This document shows positions 18,368 through 27,698 of a stretch of 53,470 bases of DNA, in pieces (position 1 is the first letter of the stretch; the number at the start of each line of letters is the position of its first letter). The notes under the pieces are model-generated. The model had not been told where the DNA came from and did not search any database. It saw only the letters and a program-made list of their open reading frames with translations. Source of the DNA: Candidatus Azobacteroides sp. (GTDB taxonomy: Bacteria; Bacteroidota; Bacteroidia; Bacteroidales; WRGA01); the NCBI GenBank assembly GCA_021201815.1, contig JAJQEC010000009.1:1-53470 (forward strand), written 5' to 3'. A program made the translations under genes and the position numbers.

Positions 18368-18913
18368 ATGAAAGATAAGATAAGAAAAGAAATAGCCTGG
18401 CATAAAAAGGAATATACACCGGAAATTAAAAAAAAACTGTCCACACTCATCTTTTCACAACTGGAACTCCTTTCTCAATTTATAAATGCACAAAAAATTC
18501 TATTATATCATTCTCTTCCGGATGAAGTATATACACATGATTTTATCGAAAAGTGGAAAGATAAGAAAGAAATATTCCTGCCTATTGTGGAAGGAACGAT
18601 ATTGACATTAGGGAAATATCACTCCCGGGAAAAATGCCGGAATGGATCTTTTGGAATTCTTGAACCTTCTGATAAAGAAGAGATCCGGCTGAGTGATATG
18701 GATTTGGTAATTGTGCCGGGAATTGCATTTGATAAAAAAGGCAACAGATTAGGGAGGGGAAAAGGATATTACGACAAATTACTCTGCGCTTGTCCTGTTT
18801 TCAAAATCGGGGTTTGCTTTGACTTTCAGGTAAGAGAGGATATTCCTTTCAACAATAATGATATTCCTATGGACATTATTATTACAGAAAACCATCTTTA
18901 CAAAAGAAAATAA
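18368..18913 (+). CDS. 5-formyltetrahydrofolate cyclo-ligase
   Basis: The enzyme converts 5-formyl-THF to 5,10-methenyl-THF with ATP, returning a stored folate to one-carbon metabolism. The 181-residue length is standard. The C-terminal signature VIVPGIAFDKKGNRLGRGKG with YYDKLL is intact, as is the N-terminal basic RKEIAWHKKEYTPEIKKKLS segment. It lies downstream of the S41 peptidase on the same strand and before a promoter region leading to the cytochrome bd genes. A connection with the neighbouring dCMP deaminase through thymidylate synthesis, which also uses folate, is inference. Confidence 0.93.
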   Translation: MKDKIRKEIAWHKKEYTPEIKKKLSTLIFSQLELLSQFINAQKILLYHSLPDEVYTHDFIEKWKDKKEIFLPIVEGTILTLGKYHSREKCRNGSFGILEPSDKEEIRLSDMDLVIVPGIAFDKKGNRLGRGKGYYDKLLCACPVFKIGVCFDFQVREDIPFNNNDIPMDIIITENHLYKRK

Positions 18914-19026
18914 AATCCTTTCCGATAACGATTACCCTACCTCCATTAATTTTATCTTCTTCTCAAAAAATTTAATTAAAAATAAAAAAATAACCAACTT
19001 CTTTTAATATATTTTGTTGATTAATA

Positions 19027-19055
19027 TTGACAGTAAAAATTTTATTTTATATTTG
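19027..19055 (+). promoter_or_regulatory. Putative promoter of the DUF4492-cydAB operon
   Basis: TTG at 19027-19029 (-33 position) and TATATTTG at 19048-19055 (-7) are separated by 18 bases, close to the usual Bacteroidetes spacing. The site lies 62 bases upstream of the DUF4492 start and serves the whole cluster. Confidence 0.6.
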
Positions 19056-19117
19056 TATTACTTCTTTCTGTATAAAAACAGAAGAATGGGTATAATTATA
19101 GTTATTACTTGATCGAT

Positions 19118-19348
19118 ATGAGCAACAACGTATTTGTAAGAATCTTTCGTTTTTATCGGGATGGTTTTCATAAGCTAACAGTAAAAAAAGCCGTAGGCAC
19201 GAACATAGTAAGCCAACTTTTTATTATGTTCGTTATTTTAAAACTATTTTTCTTTTCGAATTTTGTAAAATTACTGCTGATGCAGGACAAAAACTTACAA
19301 GAACTTACGCTCTATAAAAACAAAACATTTAAAATAGCAAACCTTTAA
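19118..19348 (+). CDS. DUF4492 small membrane protein linked to cytochrome bd oxidase
   Basis: This 76-residue protein starts at ATG 19118 (a TTG at 19109 would add three residues). It has an amphipathic N-terminus with FRFYRDGFHKLT and one hydrophobic stretch IVSQLFIMFVILKLFFFSNFV (about residues 34-54). This pattern matches DUF4492, a family found directly upstream of cydA in Bacteroidetes. Here too it precedes cydA by 11 bases. The position and single membrane helix suggest a third, CydX-like subunit that stabilises the bd oxidase; that role is inference. The C-terminal tail (QDKNLQELTLYKNKTFKIANL) is cytosolic or periplasmic and of unknown use. The gene is intact. Confidence 0.8.
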   Translation: MSNNVFVRIFRFYRDGFHKLTVKKAVGTNIVSQLFIMFVILKLFFFSNFVKLLLMQDKNLQELTLYKNKTFKIANL

Positions 19349-19359
19349 ACTTCCACCTT

Positions 19360-20919
19360 ATGCATACAATTGACACTGCATTAGTCGACTGGTCGAGAGC
19401 ACAATTTACTCTTACTGCTATGTATCACTGGTTATTTGTTCCTCTTACCCTGGGATTAGGATTAATCATGTCTATCATGGAATCCGTTTATTATAAGACC
19501 GGGAATGTATTTTGGAAAAACACCGCAAAGTTTTGGATGAAGTTATTCGGAATCAATTTTGTTATCGGAGTAGCAACGGGATTAATTCTCGAATTTGAAT
19601 TCGGTACCAACTGGTCTAATTATAGCTGGTTTGTGGGGGATATTTTCGGTGCACCATTAGCCATTGAAGCTATTATTGCTTTTTTTCTTGAAGCAACTTT
19701 TATTACTGTTATGTTTTTCGGGTGGAATAAGGTGAGTAAGAAAGCACATCTTACTGCTACCTGGCTTACCTGGATCGGTGCCAGTCTATCAGCCTTATTT
19801 ATTCTGGTTGCAAATGCATGGATGCAGTATCCCACAGGAATGTACTTCAACCCGGAGAATGTAAGAGGTGAAATGATTAATTTCGGTGAAATATTATTTT
19901 CTCCTGTCGCAATAAACAAATTCCTTCATACTTTTCTTTCAGGATGGATGGTTGGAGGCGCCTTTGCCGTAGGTATCGGCAGTTGGTATTTATTGAAAAA
20001 ACGGGAAGAGAAATTTGCACTTAAAAGCATGCAGGTTGGTGCCATAGTAGGTCTTGCTGCCGCCATATTACTTGCTGTCACAGGAGATCAATCCGGTTAT
20101 CAGGTAGCACAAAAACAGCCTATGAAATTAGCTGCTATGGAAGGACTTTATGAAGGAGAAAAAGAAGCCGGCCTTGTTGCCATTGGAATTTTAAATCCTA
20201 AAAAACAATCCTATAACGATAGTATAGACCCTTTCTTGTTCAATATCCGGATTCCTTATTTGCTTTCCTTCCTTGCTACAAGGGATTATAAATCTTTTGT
20301 ACCCGGAATTAAAGACCTAATGGAAGGTGGTTACGAAAATTCTGACGGAGAAACCGAGATTTCAGCCACAGAAAAAATAGAAAGAGGTAAAATAGCATTA
20401 CAGGCACTGGCCGATTATAAACAGGCAACAGCAAATAAAACAGGAACAGAAGCGGACGCAGAAAAATATAAACAGATAGTAGAAGATAATTTCAAATATT
20501 TCGGGCATGGTTATATGGATTCCCCGGAACAATTGATCCCTCCGATTGCTATCACATTCTATTCTTTCCGGATAATGGTTATATTCGGAGTATTTTTCAT
20601 TGGTTTGTTTATGGTTGTATTATTTTATTTATATAAAAAGAAAATGGATAAGCTCCGATGGCTTCACTGGATTTGCCTGTTATCTATTCCACTGGCGTAT
20701 ATTACCTCGTAGGCAGGTTGGCTTGTTGCAGAGGTAGGACGACAACCCTGGGCAATACAGAACATCTTACCTACATTTGCCTCTGTATCAAATCTGGATA
20801 AAAGTTCTGTTCAAATCACCTTCTTTTTATTCCTGACTATTTTTACGGTTTTATTAATCGCAGAAATAAAGATTATGGTAAATCTAATTAGGAAAGGTCC
20901 GAATATGGACGAAGCATAG
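19360..20919 (+). pseudogene. cydA: Cytochrome bd ubiquinol oxidase subunit I, interrupted by an in-frame TAG
   Basis: The frame runs 450 codons from ATG 19360 to a TAG at 20710-20712. It then continues in the same frame for 68 sense codons to a second TAG at 20917-20919, giving 519 codons, the usual CydA length. Before the stop all heme and quinol positions are visible: AMYHWLFVPLTLG (His23, a heme ligand), KFLHTFLSGWMVGG (His heme ligand), QPMKLAAMEGLYEGEKEAG (quinol-site Lys/Glu) and YSFRIMVIFG (Met406, heme ligand). After it follow AGWLVAEVGRQPWAIQ, the most conserved CydA segment, and the last membrane helix. The disrupted codon stands where relatives have Gln or Glu before AGW, so a single CAG to TAG change would explain it. 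A truncated product would lack GRQPW. Recent nonsense mutation, sequencing error and readthrough all remain possible. Confidence 0.85.
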
Positions 20920-20969
20920 GAAAGAATTTATAAAAATCATCTTTCTTTTAACCATTAAAAAATAAAGTC

Positions 20970-22118
20970 ATGAGTTATACATTTTTTCAACAATATTGGT
21001 GGTTTCTAATTTCCCTTTTGGGAGGCTTACTGGTTTTTCTTCTTTTCGTTCAGGGAGGACAAACACTATTATCTACAATTGCAAAAAATGAAACAGAAAG
21101 AAAAATGCTCATTAATTCCCTGGGAAGAAAATGGGAATATACATTTACTACATTGGTCACTTTCGGAGGTGCGTTCTTTGCCTCTTTCCCTTTATTTTAT
21201 TCAACCAGTTTCGGAGGTGCTTACTGGGTGTGGATAATAATTCTTGCCTGTTTTGTCTTACAAGCCGTCTCTTATGAATTCCGTACAAAGGCAGGAAATC
21301 TTCTAGGACAACGTACGTATGATACATTCTTATTAATAAACGGGTTATTAGGTACTTTACTTCTGGGAACAGCAGTGGCCACATTCTTTACAAGTTCTGA
21401 ATTTACTATAAATAAAGTAAACCTTACCAATCCGGTCATGCCTGTTGTGTCCACATGGGATAATCCGCTACATGGTCTGGAAGCAGCCTTAAATATCAGA
21501 AACCTGTTCCTTGGGTTAGGAGTTTTCTTTCTGGCACGAACACTTGCATCTTTATATTTTATGAACAATATTTGCGATAAAACTATCTTTACCCGTGCCC
21601 GGAAACAAGTCTTATTCAATGGTATTCCTTTTCTTTTATTTTTCCTTTCTTTTCTGATATGGACGTTGGTTTCAGACGGATTTGCTGTAAATCCGGGAAC
21701 CGGAGAAATAGAGATGCAGGCTTATAAATACCTGAATAACTTTCTTGAAATGCCAATCGTATTGATTGTCTTCCTTATTGGTATTGTATTATTATTATTC
21801 GGCTTAATACGTTCTCAGTCCAAACATCCTTACACAAAAGGAATTTGGTTTGCCGGAACCGGGACTGTACTAACTGTGGTTTGTTTATTTTTGATTGCCG
21901 GATATAATAACACGGCCTATTATCCTTCAGTAACCAATCTGGATAGTTCACTTACAATATACAATAGCTCTTCCAGTGAATTTACATTAAAAGTAATGAG
22001 CGTTGTTTCCTTATTTGTACCGATTGTTCTGGCATATATTTATTATGCATGGAGAAGTCTGGATAAGAAAAAAATCGATAAAACGGAAATAGAAGATAAA
22101 AGAAATCACGTTTATTAA
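20970..22118 (+). CDS. cydB: Cytochrome bd ubiquinol oxidase subunit II
   Basis: The 382-residue subunit II has eight or nine predicted membrane helices and begins with FFQQYWWFLISLLGGLLVFLLFVQGGQT, the CydB N-terminal helix. Other family segments are RKMLINSLGRKWEYTFTTLVTFGGAFFASFPLFYSTSFGGAYW, split here by helix boundaries, and SYEFRTKAGN. It pairs with CydA in the inner membrane to reduce oxygen with quinol. It starts 50 bases after the final cydA stop and has no lesions. The continued integrity of cydB and of the DUF4492 gene argues that loss of the oxidase, if real, is recent. A strong terminator follows at 22172-22209. Confidence 0.94.
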   Translation: MSYTFFQQYWWFLISLLGGLLVFLLFVQGGQTLLSTIAKNETERKMLINSLGRKWEYTFTTLVTFGGAFFASFPLFYSTSFGGAYWVWIIILACFVLQAVSYEFRTKAGNLLGQRTYDTFLLINGLLGTLLLGTAVATFFTSSEFTINKVNLTNPVMPVVSTWDNPLHGLEAALNIRNLFLGLGVFFLARTLASLYFMNNICDKTIFTRARKQVLFNGIPFLLFFLSFLIWTLVSDGFAVNPGTGEIEMQAYKYLNNFLEMPIVLIVFLIGIVLLLFGLIRSQSKHPYTKGIWFAGTGTVLTVVCLFLIAGYNNTAYYPSVTNLDSSLTIYNSSSSEFTLKVMSVVSLFVPIVLAYIYYAWRSLDKKKIDKTEIEDKRNHVY

Positions 22119-22171
22119 AAGGTTTCTGTTTATATGTATAATTGAGCTAACTCTTAATAAAATTCCCTGAT

Positions 22172-22215
22172 ATAACCCCGGTAATACTAAAATCTGTTAC
22201 CGGGGTTATGTCCTT
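22172..22215 (+). terminator. Terminator of the cyd operon
   Basis: The perfect 13-base arms ataaccccggtaa (22172-22184) and ttaccggggttat (22197-22209) are followed by gtccttttaat. Confidence 0.8.
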
Positions 22216-22301
22216 TTAATTTACATTTCAACAATCATACATATCAGATATACTTTTAATCTGTTTTTACGTTATTAAATAAAAATAATTCAAACAGGTG
22301 C

Positions 22302-24461
22302 ATGAATAAACGGATACTCAGAGTTCTGCTTTTATTGTTCCCACTTAATGTATTTGCAGAAGAAGGGATGTGGCTACTTCCTGAATTAGAAGAAATTTTT
22401 CCGGAAATGGAAAAGTCGGGAATTGCCATTCCCTTACAGGAAATCTACCATCCTGACAGCCTGAGCCTCAAAGATGCCCTTGTTATCTTCGGTCCCGGAT
22501 GCACCGGAGAAGTTATTTCCGATAAAGGATTGGTGTTAACAAACCATCATTGCGGGTATTCTTATATCCATGAATTAAGTACCATAGAAAACAACTTACT
22601 TTTAAACGGTTACTGGTCAAACTCCCCGGAAGAAGAAATTCCTGTACCGGGCTTATTTATTACTTTCATTGAGAAAATAGAAGATGTAACGGATTTTGTA
22701 AAAAAAGAACTTGAAAACGATACGTTATACCGAGGAGAATATTTCCATGCCTCTTTTTATTTAAGCAGCCTTATCTATAAATATGCCGACGAAGATTTTT
22801 TCGAAAATAATCCCTTTATCCATCTGGAAATAAAACCTTTCTATGAAGGAAATAAATATTATCTCTTCCACAAAAAGATTTACTCGGATGTCCGGCTGGT
22901 AGGTGCTCCCCCCTCCTCTATCGGAAAATTCGGAGGAGAAGAAGATAACTGGACATGGCCACGATATACAGGAGATTTTGCATTTTTCCGGATTTATACC
23001 GATCACCTGGGAAATCCGGCCTCTTATTCTCCGGAAAATATTCCTTTTACACCCCAAAAGTATATCCCGGTTTCTATGGAAGGAATAAGTGAAAATGATT
23101 TCTCTTTCATCCTTGGTTTTCCTGGCATTACAGAGCGTTATTCTACTTCCAACGCCGTAAAAGAAATAAAAGATATCAGAAATGAAATTCTTATTAAAAT
23201 ACGGGGTGAAAAATTAAACATCCTGCAACAGGAAATGAATACTGACAGTCTTATTTATTTACAATATGCAAACAAATATAATAACACATCCAACTATTGG
23301 AAAAATGCCATTGGCGTAAATCAAAATATTAAAGACCTGAAAGTAATCGAACGAAAAAGGGAGCAGGAAAAGGACTTTAAAGCATGGGCAAATACTGGAA
23401 AAAGAAAAAAATATGCGGAAGCATTGGATTCTATCCAATCCATCATCGAACAACGGAAAGAAATCATGCAAAGATATGTCGCTTTATTAGAAGCAATATA
23501 TTCCGGTATAGAATTCATGGATATCCCTACGGAAACCGAACCTTTAGCAAAAGCTATCAGAGCAAAACAGGAATTAGATATAGAATATCATTTATTTGAA
23601 TTAAAAAAAGAATTTGATTATTTTTATGACAATAACTATAATCCGGAAGTAGACAAGAAAATTGCAAAAGCAATGTTGCCTTGGTATGCTCAATTGGTGG
23701 AAAAACAATACCGGCCATCTGTTTTTAAAATAATAGAAAAAGAATACGGAGGTGATTATAACAAATATATTGACGCATGCTTTGCCAGTTCCATTTTTGT
23801 CAATCCTGAAAAATTTAAATCCTTCAGAATGAATCCGGATGCAGAACAATTGAAAAATGACATGCTAATAGAATTCGTCACCTCCATTGACCGGGAATAT
23901 GATAAAATTATAACAGAATTTTATGGAAATCAATACAATCCTGCATCTTATTATAAAAAGTATCTGGAAGGAATATTAATAAAAAATAAGAATAAGCCGA
24001 TGTATCCGGATGCGAATTATACCATCAGGCTTACCTATGGAAATATTCTTTCTTATACGGTGGATGATACTGTTAAATATCCGTATTTTACCACATTAGA
24101 AGAGCTAATAGAAAGAGATGTTCCCGGCACCCGTGATTTTGCCGTACCGGATAAGTTAAAAGAGCTCTTTATAAAAAAAGACTATGGTGAATACAGAACG
24201 CAAACAAATCTTCTGCCTGTTTGTTTTATAACTACAAACGATATAACCGGTGGAAATTCAGGAAGCCCGGTAATGAACGCCAGAGGCGAGCTGATTGGCG
24301 TAGCTTTTGACGGAAACTGGGAAGCCCTGAGTGGTGACCTCCTCTTTGAAAGGGAGTTACAACGCTGTATTGTAGTGGATATACGTTACATTTTGTTTAT
24401 TGTAGATAAATACGCAAACAACAAATATTTAAAAAACGAAATAAAGATGTCGGCAAGATGA
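22302..24461 (+). CDS. S46 family dipeptidyl-peptidase, DPP7-type
   Basis: The 719-residue exported serine peptidase has a signal peptide ending near NVFA. The catalytic triad is visible: TNHHCGYSYIH (His83), DNWTWPRYTGDFAFFRIY (Asp) and GGNSGSPVMN (Ser653). The residue that sets P1 preference lies 18 after the catalytic Ser in P. gingivalis DPP7 (Gly) and DPP11 (Arg). Here it is Gly671 in VAFDGNWEA, so a DPP7-like preference for hydrophobic P1 residues is expected. The enzyme releases dipeptides from oligopeptides in the periplasm. Together with the M49 enzyme at 32467 it suggests peptide-based nutrition. The gene is monocistronic. Confidence 0.93.
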   Translation: MNKRILRVLLLLFPLNVFAEEGMWLLPELEEIFPEMEKSGIAIPLQEIYHPDSLSLKDALVIFGPGCTGEVISDKGLVLTNHHCGYSYIHELSTIENNLLLNGYWSNSPEEEIPVPGLFITFIEKIEDVTDFVKKELENDTLYRGEYFHASFYLSSLIYKYADEDFFENNPFIHLEIKPFYEGNKYYLFHKKIYSDVRLVGAPPSSIGKFGGEEDNWTWPRYTGDFAFFRIYTDHLGNPASYSPENIPFTPQKYIPVSMEGISENDFSFILGFPGITERYSTSNAVKEIKDIRNEILIKIRGEKLNILQQEMNTDSLIYLQYANKYNNTSNYWKNAIGVNQNIKDLKVIERKREQEKDFKAWANTGKRKKYAEALDSIQSIIEQRKEIMQRYVALLEAIYSGIEFMDIPTETEPLAKAIRAKQELDIEYHLFELKKEFDYFYDNNYNPEVDKKIAKAMLPWYAQLVEKQYRPSVFKIIEKEYGGDYNKYIDACFASSIFVNPEKFKSFRMNPDAEQLKNDMLIEFVTSIDREYDKIITEFYGNQYNPASYYKKYLEGILIKNKNKPMYPDANYTIRLTYGNILSYTVDDTVKYPYFTTLEELIERDVPGTRDFAVPDKLKELFIKKDYGEYRTQTNLLPVCFITTNDITGGNSGSPVMNARGELIGVAFDGNWEALSGDLLFERELQRCIVVDIRYILFIVDKYANNKYLKNEIKMSAR

Positions 24462-24554
24462 AATTTCATTAAATACAATTAAAAAAACGGCATGAAAGGA
24501 CCAAAAACAACAATTTAAAATACGTTTTTTCGTTTTAAAATCAGAAAATAATTT

Positions 24555-24562
24555 TATATTTG
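24555..24562 (+). promoter_or_regulatory. Putative -7 element for the exbB-exbD-tonB operon
   Basis: TATATTTG matches TAnnTTTG. It lies 85 bases upstream of the exbB start and leaves a leader of about 75 bases. Confidence 0.55.
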
Positions 24563-24646
24563 CAACCGCCATTAAAAAGGCTTTGATGAACAAAATAAAA
24601 TTTTAATTAATCATTAATCAATAACATTTAAGTAACAATCGTATTT

Positions 24647-25468
24647 ATGGAAACAAAACAAGGAAAAAAATCCACTAAAAAATCACGTGGTATTTCTGCT
24701 GGTCTCGTTATTCTGGTATGTGCAATCATAGCCATCTTATTCTTTAATTTCTGGCTTGGCCGTCCGGAAAACTTTGTAAATAATGATCCTTCTAACCACC
24801 CGCTTCCCGGAAACTATTGGGGAACCGTTTATAAAGGAGGTTTTAACGTATGTATCGTTATCACATTATTATTAACTGTTATCACATTAAGTATCGAAAG
24901 ACTATTTGCTCTTGGAAAAGCAAAAGGAACCGGTAACCTGATCAAATTCGTAGCAAATGTAAAAGAAAGACTGGAAGCTAACGATATCGCCGGTGCACAG
25001 GAACTTTGCAGCAAGCAAAAAGGTTCTGTTGCCAGTGTAGTAAGTGCCGGTTTAAGAAAATACGCTGAGGTTGAAAAACTGAATGATGGTACTACGAAAG
25101 AACAAAAGATTATTGCTATCCAAAAAGAAATCGAAGAAGCAACAGCTCTTGAACTTCCGACAATGGAACAAAACTTACCTGTTGTAGCTTCTATCTCTTC
25201 TCTGGGTACATTATTCGGTCTGTTAGGTACAGTACTTGGTATGATCCGTTCATTTGCTGCGTTGGCAAACGAAGGAGCTCCTGACTCCGTAGCGTTAGCA
25301 ACCGGTATCTCCGAAGCTCTTGTAAATACAGCGTTAGGTATTACAACCGGTGCTGCAGCGATCATTTCTTATGCATACTTCACTGGTAAAATTGATAATA
25401 TTACTTATGCAATTGATGAAACAGGATTCTCAATTGTTCAGACATATGGTGAAAAGCATAATGATTAA
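24647..25468 (+). CDS. exbB: MotA/TolQ/ExbB proton channel family protein
   Basis: The 273-residue protein has three membrane segments: about residues 20-40, 65-85 (just before ERLFALGKAKG) and a long C-terminal pair around 180-250. The family core is TMEQNLPVVASISSLGTLFG with LLGTVLGMIRSFA, followed by ISEALVNTALGITTGAAAIISYAYF. ExbB forms the pentameric proton channel that powers TonB in the inner membrane. It is the first gene of a unit with two exbD genes and tonB, spaced 33, 21 and 28 bases. The extended N-terminus before the first membrane helix is common in Bacteroidetes ExbB. Confidence 0.95.
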   Translation: METKQGKKSTKKSRGISAGLVILVCAIIAILFFNFWLGRPENFVNNDPSNHPLPGNYWGTVYKGGFNVCIVITLLLTVITLSIERLFALGKAKGTGNLIKFVANVKERLEANDIAGAQELCSKQKGSVASVVSAGLRKYAEVEKLNDGTTKEQKIIAIQKEIEEATALELPTMEQNLPVVASISSLGTLFGLLGTVLGMIRSFAALANEGAPDSVALATGISEALVNTALGITTGAAAIISYAYFTGKIDNITYAIDETGFSIVQTYGEKHND

Positions 25469-25501
25469 TTCCATTTTTATTAAAAAAGAAAGGATAATTA
25501 T

Positions 25502-26143
25502 ATGCCAAAAGTAAAAGTAAGTAGGAAAAGTACATTCATCGACATGACGGCGATGAGTGATGTTACTGTTCTTTTGCTTACCTTTTTTATGCTAACATCC
25601 ACTTTTATCAGAAAAGAACCGGTACAGGTAAATACCCCTGGTTCGGTTTCGGAAATTAAAATTCCGGAAACTGATATCCTGCAAATATTAGTAGATCCGC
25701 AAGGAAAAATTTTCTTAAGCATGGATAAACAGGTGGATCAAATGGAAGTTTTAAGAAGGATAGGTGAAGACAATAACATTGAATTTACAACTAAAGAACT
25801 GTATGATTTCAGTCTTTTACCCACTTTCGGTTCTCCGATTGGTACCATGAAGCAATTTCTGGCCATGGATACTGAAGACCAGGATAAAAACCTGAAAGAT
25901 TTAGGTATTCCTAATGACAGCACCAACAATCAGTTCAAACAGTGGGTACAAGCCACCAGAGCACTGATGAAGGAATCCGATAGAAATGACGTCTTTAAAA
26001 TAGCAATAAAGGCGGATGCTACGACTCCTTACCCGATTATCAAAAAGGTAATGGACGATCTGCGGGAACTAAGAGAAAACAGATATAATCTGATTACCAG
26101 CCTCAAAGGGGGTGCTTCATCAGAACCTAGTGAAACTCATTAA
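25502..26143 (+). CDS. exbD: ExbD/TolR family protein (first copy)
   Basis: The 213-residue protein begins with a short basic stretch and the one-helix anchor IDMTAMSDVTVLLLTFFMLTS, whose Asp (in MSD) is the proton-relay residue of the family. A periplasmic domain follows. In comparison with proteobacterial ExbD (about 140 residues) it carries extra periplasmic sequence, typical of Bacteroidetes. It pairs with ExbB and energises TonB. It lies directly before a second exbD of 221 residues; both retain the membrane Asp, so neither looks degenerate. Two unequal ExbD copies may form a hetero-dimer inside the ExbB ring; this is inference. Confidence 0.92.
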   Translation: MPKVKVSRKSTFIDMTAMSDVTVLLLTFFMLTSTFIRKEPVQVNTPGSVSEIKIPETDILQILVDPQGKIFLSMDKQVDQMEVLRRIGEDNNIEFTTKELYDFSLLPTFGSPIGTMKQFLAMDTEDQDKNLKDLGIPNDSTNNQFKQWVQATRALMKESDRNDVFKIAIKADATTPYPIIKKVMDDLRELRENRYNLITSLKGGASSEPSETH

Positions 26144-26164
26144 TTTTAAGGAAAGGAAAAAATT

Positions 26165-26830
26165 ATGGCTGAAGTACAACAAGGAGGCGGTGAAAAAGGA
26201 AAAGGAAAACAGAAGAAAATATCAACCCGTGTAGACTTTACCCCTATGGTAGATATGAACATGTTGCTGATTACTTTCTTTATGTTCTGTACGACCTTAT
26301 CCAAACCCCAGACAATGGAAATAGCAATGCCGCCAAAGGATAAAGATATAGAGGATTTGACAGAGAAACCGGAATTAGCGGATGATTTAGCTATAACGCT
26401 TATATTAGATGCCAATGATGTGGCCTATTATTATGCAGGCCTACCCAATTATTCGGATCCGAATTCATTGGTAGAAGTAGACTATTCTCCGGATGGAATC
26501 AGAAATCTTCTTATGGGGAAAAATACGGCAATCAACAGACAGATTGATGAAATCAAACAAAGTCTGTTAAGAAAGGAAATTACTCAGGAAGAGTATAAAG
26601 ACAGAGTTTCTCAAATTAAAAAGGAAACTAAAAATACTCCCATGGTAATGATTAAACCAACCGAAGGGGCATCCTACAAAAATCTTATTGATGCGTTGGA
26701 TGAAATGCAGATTACAAATATCGCCAGATATGCTATTATGGACACGACTTCTATTGAACGCTTTCTTTTGCAGAATAAACTGTCAGGAGGAGAACTTAGT
26801 CGGGCTGCTGTAGCAGAAGGGCAATTATAA
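26165..26830 (+). CDS. exbD: ExbD/TolR family protein (second copy)
   Basis: The 221-residue protein has an N-terminal low-complexity Gly/Lys segment (about residues 5-20) followed by VDFTPMVDMNMLLITFFMFCTT, where the Asp in MVD corresponds to the proton-relay residue. The periplasmic part includes an inserted coiled segment, INRQIDEIKQSLLRKEITQE (about 120-140), absent from short ExbD proteins. It ends with ARYAIMDTTSIER. It stands 21 bases after the first exbD and 28 before tonB. The two copies differ widely outside the membrane helix, so the duplication is old and the copies have separate roles. Confidence 0.92.
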   Translation: MAEVQQGGGEKGKGKQKKISTRVDFTPMVDMNMLLITFFMFCTTLSKPQTMEIAMPPKDKDIEDLTEKPELADDLAITLILDANDVAYYYAGLPNYSDPNSLVEVDYSPDGIRNLLMGKNTAINRQIDEIKQSLLRKEITQEEYKDRVSQIKKETKNTPMVMIKPTEGASYKNLIDALDEMQITNIARYAIMDTTSIERFLLQNKLSGGELSRAAVAEGQL

Positions 26831-26858
26831 AGAATGGTCACACTAAAAAATAAAGATT

Positions 26859-27698
26859 ATGGCACAAGATATAAATTTGAATTCGCAGGCCTGGCGTGAC
26901 CTGATATTTGAAGGAAAGAACAAGAAATACGGAGCGTATTATCTGAGGAAAACTTCAGATAAACGCCATTTTCGCGCTCTTTTAATTGCAATGGGTCTGG
27001 TAGCTTTGGTAATCTTGTTACCATTGCTTATCAAAACCGTAACACCGGAACCTGCTGAAGTGGAAATCGAAGTGGGGGTTACAGAAATGTCAGACCTGGA
27101 GCAGCTTAAAAAGGAAGATATTCCTGAAGAAAAGGTGATCGAAGAAATAAAAGCTCCACCTCCTCCGGAATTAAAAGCAACCATTCAGTTTGTACCTCCG
27201 GAAATAAAAAAACGGGAGGAAATCACAAAGGAAACTGACATTCTCACAAACGAAGAGATTATTCAGAACACGGATGCAATCGGAACAAAAACGATAGAAT
27301 CCGATTCTAAGGATGGAGAACATATCGATGACCTGGAAAAGATCGTCGTACCGGCTCCGCCGAAAGAAGAAGAAAACAAGATCTTTCAGGCTACCGAAGA
27401 ACCACCGACATATCCTGGTGGAAATGCGGAACTGATGAAATACCTGAACAGTAATCTTAGATATCCGCCTGCAGCAGCAGAACAAGGTATCCAGGGACGT
27501 GTGGTAGTACAGTTCGTTGTAAGTAAAACCGGTGCTATTTCAAACGTCAAGATTATCCAATCACTACATCCGAGTTGTGATAAAGAAGCAGAACGTTTGA
27601 TTAAAAATATGCCGAAGTGGATTCCCGGAAAACAAAACGGTAATCCGGTGAACGTATATTTTACAGTTCCTATCCGTTTCAAACTTGAAGAAAGATAA
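26859..27698 (+). CDS. tonB: Energy transducer TonB
   Basis: The 279-residue protein has the Bacteroidetes TonB layout. The cytosolic N-terminus contains LNSQAWRDLIFEGKNKKYGA, a single membrane helix follows at about residues 41-60, and then comes a Pro/Glu/Lys-rich periplasmic spacer with KAPPPPELK. The C-terminal TonB domain (about 190-279) contains YPGGNAELMKYLNSNLRYP and GRVVVQFVVSKTG and ends GNPVNVYFTVPIRFKLEER. It carries energy from ExbB/ExbD to outer-membrane receptors such as the one at 43585. The stop codon abuts the ATG of a small membrane protein. A paralogue with a frameshift lies 750 bases downstream. Confidence 0.95.
   Translation: MAQDINLNSQAWRDLIFEGKNKKYGAYYLRKTSDKRHFRALLIAMGLVALVILLPLLIKTVTPEPAEVEIEVGVTEMSDLEQLKKEDIPEEKVIEEIKAPPPPELKATIQFVPPEIKKREEITKETDILTNEEIIQNTDAIGTKTIESDSKDGEHIDDLEKIVVPAPPKEEENKIFQATEEPPTYPGGNAELMKYLNSNLRYPPAAAEQGIQGRVVVQFVVSKTGAISNVKIIQSLHPSCDKEAERLIKNMPKWIPGKQNGNPVNVYFTVPIRFKLEER

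Noticed and set aside
19360..20919. TAG reassigned to Gln throughout the genome
   Set aside because: Other genes in the window end normally at TAG (8930-8932 and 11905-11907), and cydA itself ends at a second TAG.
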